From: JBJXGC01 sp046154545
GTDB taxonomy: Bacteria; Chloroflexota; Dehalococcoidia; Tepidiformales; Tepidiformaceae
Assembly: GCA_046154545.1 (NCBI GenBank)
Contig: JBJXGC010000355.1
Location: 1-13,037, forward strand
Direction: 5' to 3'
Length of the DNA: 13,037 nt
Position numbers and translations under genes: made by a program
The notes under the pieces: model-generated
Told to the model about the DNA's origin: nothing
What the model saw: only the letters and a program-made list of their open reading frames with translations
The model's database searches: none
Shown: piece after piece, positions 11,781-13,037 of the stretch
Numbering within the stretch: the stretch's first letter is position 1
Layout: every line of letters starts with the position of its first letter

Positions 11781-12680
11781 GTGGAGCTCGCCCAGCTCGA
11801 CGCTTTCATCGCGGCCGCTGATTGCGGCAGTTTCAGCCGCGCGGCGGAACTGCTCAGCGTCGCCCAGCCGTCACTCAGCAACCGCATTCAGTCGCTCGAA
11901 CGAGAGGTCGGCCAGGCCCTGTTCGAACGGATGGGCCGCGGCGTCAAGCTCACCGACGCCGGCCGGGCCTTCCTCCCTTACGCCCAGCGCATGATGCGCA
12001 CGCTGAACGACGGCCTCATGGTGCTCGAAGGCACCCGCGACGGCACGGCCGGCCGCCTGAGTATCGGCACCGCCCCGGCCGTCGGTACCTACGTCCTTCC
12101 GCGGCTGCTCAAAATCTTCTGTGATAACCGTGAGGGCGTCGATGTCGTCGTCCGCACCGGCCACTCAGACGAAGTGCTGCAGATGGTCCTCGACGACGAC
12201 GTCCAGGTGGGCTTCGGCCGGCCGATCAACCACCCCGACGTGCGCACGATCATCCTCTACCAGGACGAACTCGTCCTCGTCGTCTCCTCCCAACACCGGT
12301 ATGCCAAGCGCGGTATGGTGAAGGTCGAGGAACTCTCCGAGGATTCGCTCATCCTCTTCGACCGCGACTCCGGCTACTACGGCATGATTATGTCGCTCTT
12401 CCGCGACCTCGGCGTCATGCCCCAGCAGCAGATGCAGCTCGATAGCATCGAGGCGACCAAGAAGATGGTGGAGGCGAACCTCGGCATCGCCCTCCTGCCC
12501 GAACTCTCCGTCGAACGCGAGATCCGGCTCGGGACCCTGCACAAGGTCCACATCGCCTCGGCCGAACCGGTGAAGCGGGATATCGCCGTCATGTACCGGC
12601 GAAACAAGCCGCAGTCCGGCCCGATGTCCGCCTTCCTCGACCTGCTGGGCGAGATCTACCAGCAGAAGCTGCCGCGGTGA
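11781..12680 (+). CDS. LysR-type transcriptional regulator
   Basis: LysR-type regulators bind DNA as tetramers and respond to a small-molecule coinducer. The 299-residue length is standard. The winged helix-turn-helix is at about residues 1-60 (SFSRAAELLSVAQPSLSNRIQSLE at 17-40, then LFERMGRGVKLTDAGRAF at 48-64), followed by a linker helix. The type-2 periplasmic-binding-like effector domain starts at GRLSIGTAP (91-99). GTG 11781 is the start, with GAGAGG 7 nt upstream, and it gives the usual MELAQLDAFI opening. It is divergent from the hicB-like gene and overlaps the downstream methyltransferase by 4 bases (GTGA), so it may regulate that gene and itself. The target and coinducer are unknown; korAB lies just beyond hicB. 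Confidence 0.95.
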   Translation: MELAQLDAFIAAADCGSFSRAAELLSVAQPSLSNRIQSLEREVGQALFERMGRGVKLTDAGRAFLPYAQRMMRTLNDGLMVLEGTRDGTAGRLSIGTAPAVGTYVLPRLLKIFCDNREGVDVVVRTGHSDEVLQMVLDDDVQVGFGRPINHPDVRTIILYQDELVLVVSSQHRYAKRGMVKVEELSEDSLILFDRDSGYYGMIMSLFRDLGVMPQQQMQLDSIEATKKMVEANLGIALLPELSVEREIRLGTLHKVHIASAEPVKRDIAVMYRRNKPQSGPMSAFLDLLGEIYQQKLPR

Positions 12681-13037
12681 GCGGCGCCGTTTCGCCGGAC
12701 CCGAAGACGATCGTGAGCCGCGGCTACGACCTGGTCAGCACCGCGTATCGGCGGGACGAGTTCGACTACGAACACTCGGGTTACAAGGCCTGTCTCGAGT
12801 GGGTGCTGCCCGAACTCGAGCCCAACCACCACGTATTGGACCTCGGCTGCGGCTGCGGCGAGCCGGTTGCCCGCGTCCTTTCCGAACGCTGCCGCGTCAC
12901 CGGAATCGATATCTCGCCCGTCCAGGTCGAGCGCGCCCGGGCACTCGTGCCCGCGGGGACCTTCATCTGTGCCGACTTCGCCGGGCTCTCGTTCGCCGAT
13001 GGCAGCTTTGACGCGGTGACCGCCTTCTACTCCATCA
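12677..13037 (+). CDS. Class I SAM-dependent methyltransferase, N-terminal part (cut by window edge)
   Basis: The 120 residues visible carry methyltransferase motif I, VLDLGCGCGEPVA (53-65), the following acidic residue in VTGIDISPVQVERARALV (74-91), and motif SFDAVTAFYSI (110-120) at the edge. The 'GCGCGEPVA...TGIDIS..Q...AR' pattern is typical of small Rossmann-fold enzymes annotated simply as class I methyltransferases. The substrate cannot be deduced. The start is GTG 12677, whose last two bases and the following A form the lysR stop (GTGA). Translation is therefore probably coupled to the regulator. The reading frame continues beyond the right edge. Confidence 0.9.
   Translation, partial: MSGAVSPDPKTIVSRGYDLVSTAYRRDEFDYEHSGYKACLEWVLPELEPNHHVLDLGCGCGEPVARVLSERCRVTGIDISPVQVERARALVPAGTFICADFAGLSFADGSFDAVTAFYSI

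Overview
This is a high-GC bacterial window with SD-led, tightly packed genes. It holds core transcription/translation genes, a double-domain CoA transferase, a regulator with two HD domains and a ferredoxin-type 2-oxoacid oxidoreductase. A compact IF-2 (only about 100 residues before the G domain), a NusA with a long acidic tail instead of AR repeats, a cytidylate-kinase-like protein and a KorAB enzyme together suggest Chloroflexota. That placement is inferred from gene content and protein style, not from a marker search.

Layout. From 1 to 3705 the genes run on the minus strand: cytidylate-kinase-like protein, lipoprotein, nusA, ylxR, infB (infB leaves the window at its left edge). nusA appears to have its own promoter and a very short leader holding a canonical intrinsic terminator a few bases before the start codon, the clearest sign of regulation in the window. 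The rimP gene that usually precedes nusA is not here. Divergent from this block, infA (3850-4068) has a perfect ribosome binding site and stands alone. A fused two-domain class III (CaiB/BaiF) CoA transferase follows on the plus strand (4201-6666). It converges on a minus-strand tandem HD / HD-GYP protein (6701-8032). In that protein the metal ligands are in the first domain and the GYP motif is in the second.

A 407-bp non-coding gap (8033-8439) leads to korA-korB (8440-11385), a two-subunit 2-oxoacid:ferredoxin oxidoreductase with its cluster cysteines and TPP motif intact. The korB end faces a minus-strand HicB-like gene with no hicA partner. A perfect 44-bp palindrome sits between them and overlaps the last hicB codons. 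Divergent from hicB, a LysR-type regulator (11781-12680) overlaps by four bases a class I SAM-dependent methyltransferase that is cut by the right edge.

How the genes work together: the left block makes NusA, the RNA-binding protein YlxR, IF-2 and IF-1, and ylxR-infB is translationally coupled (ATGA overlap). The right half is metabolic and regulatory: CoA transfer between acids, reversible oxidative decarboxylation of a 2-oxoacid (probably 2-oxoglutarate) with ferredoxin, and local regulators. I see no mobile element, CRISPR array, tRNA or rRNA. I did not find a clearly new multi-gene system. The items most worth a second look are the nusA leader, the 44-bp palindrome and the split active site of the HD protein.
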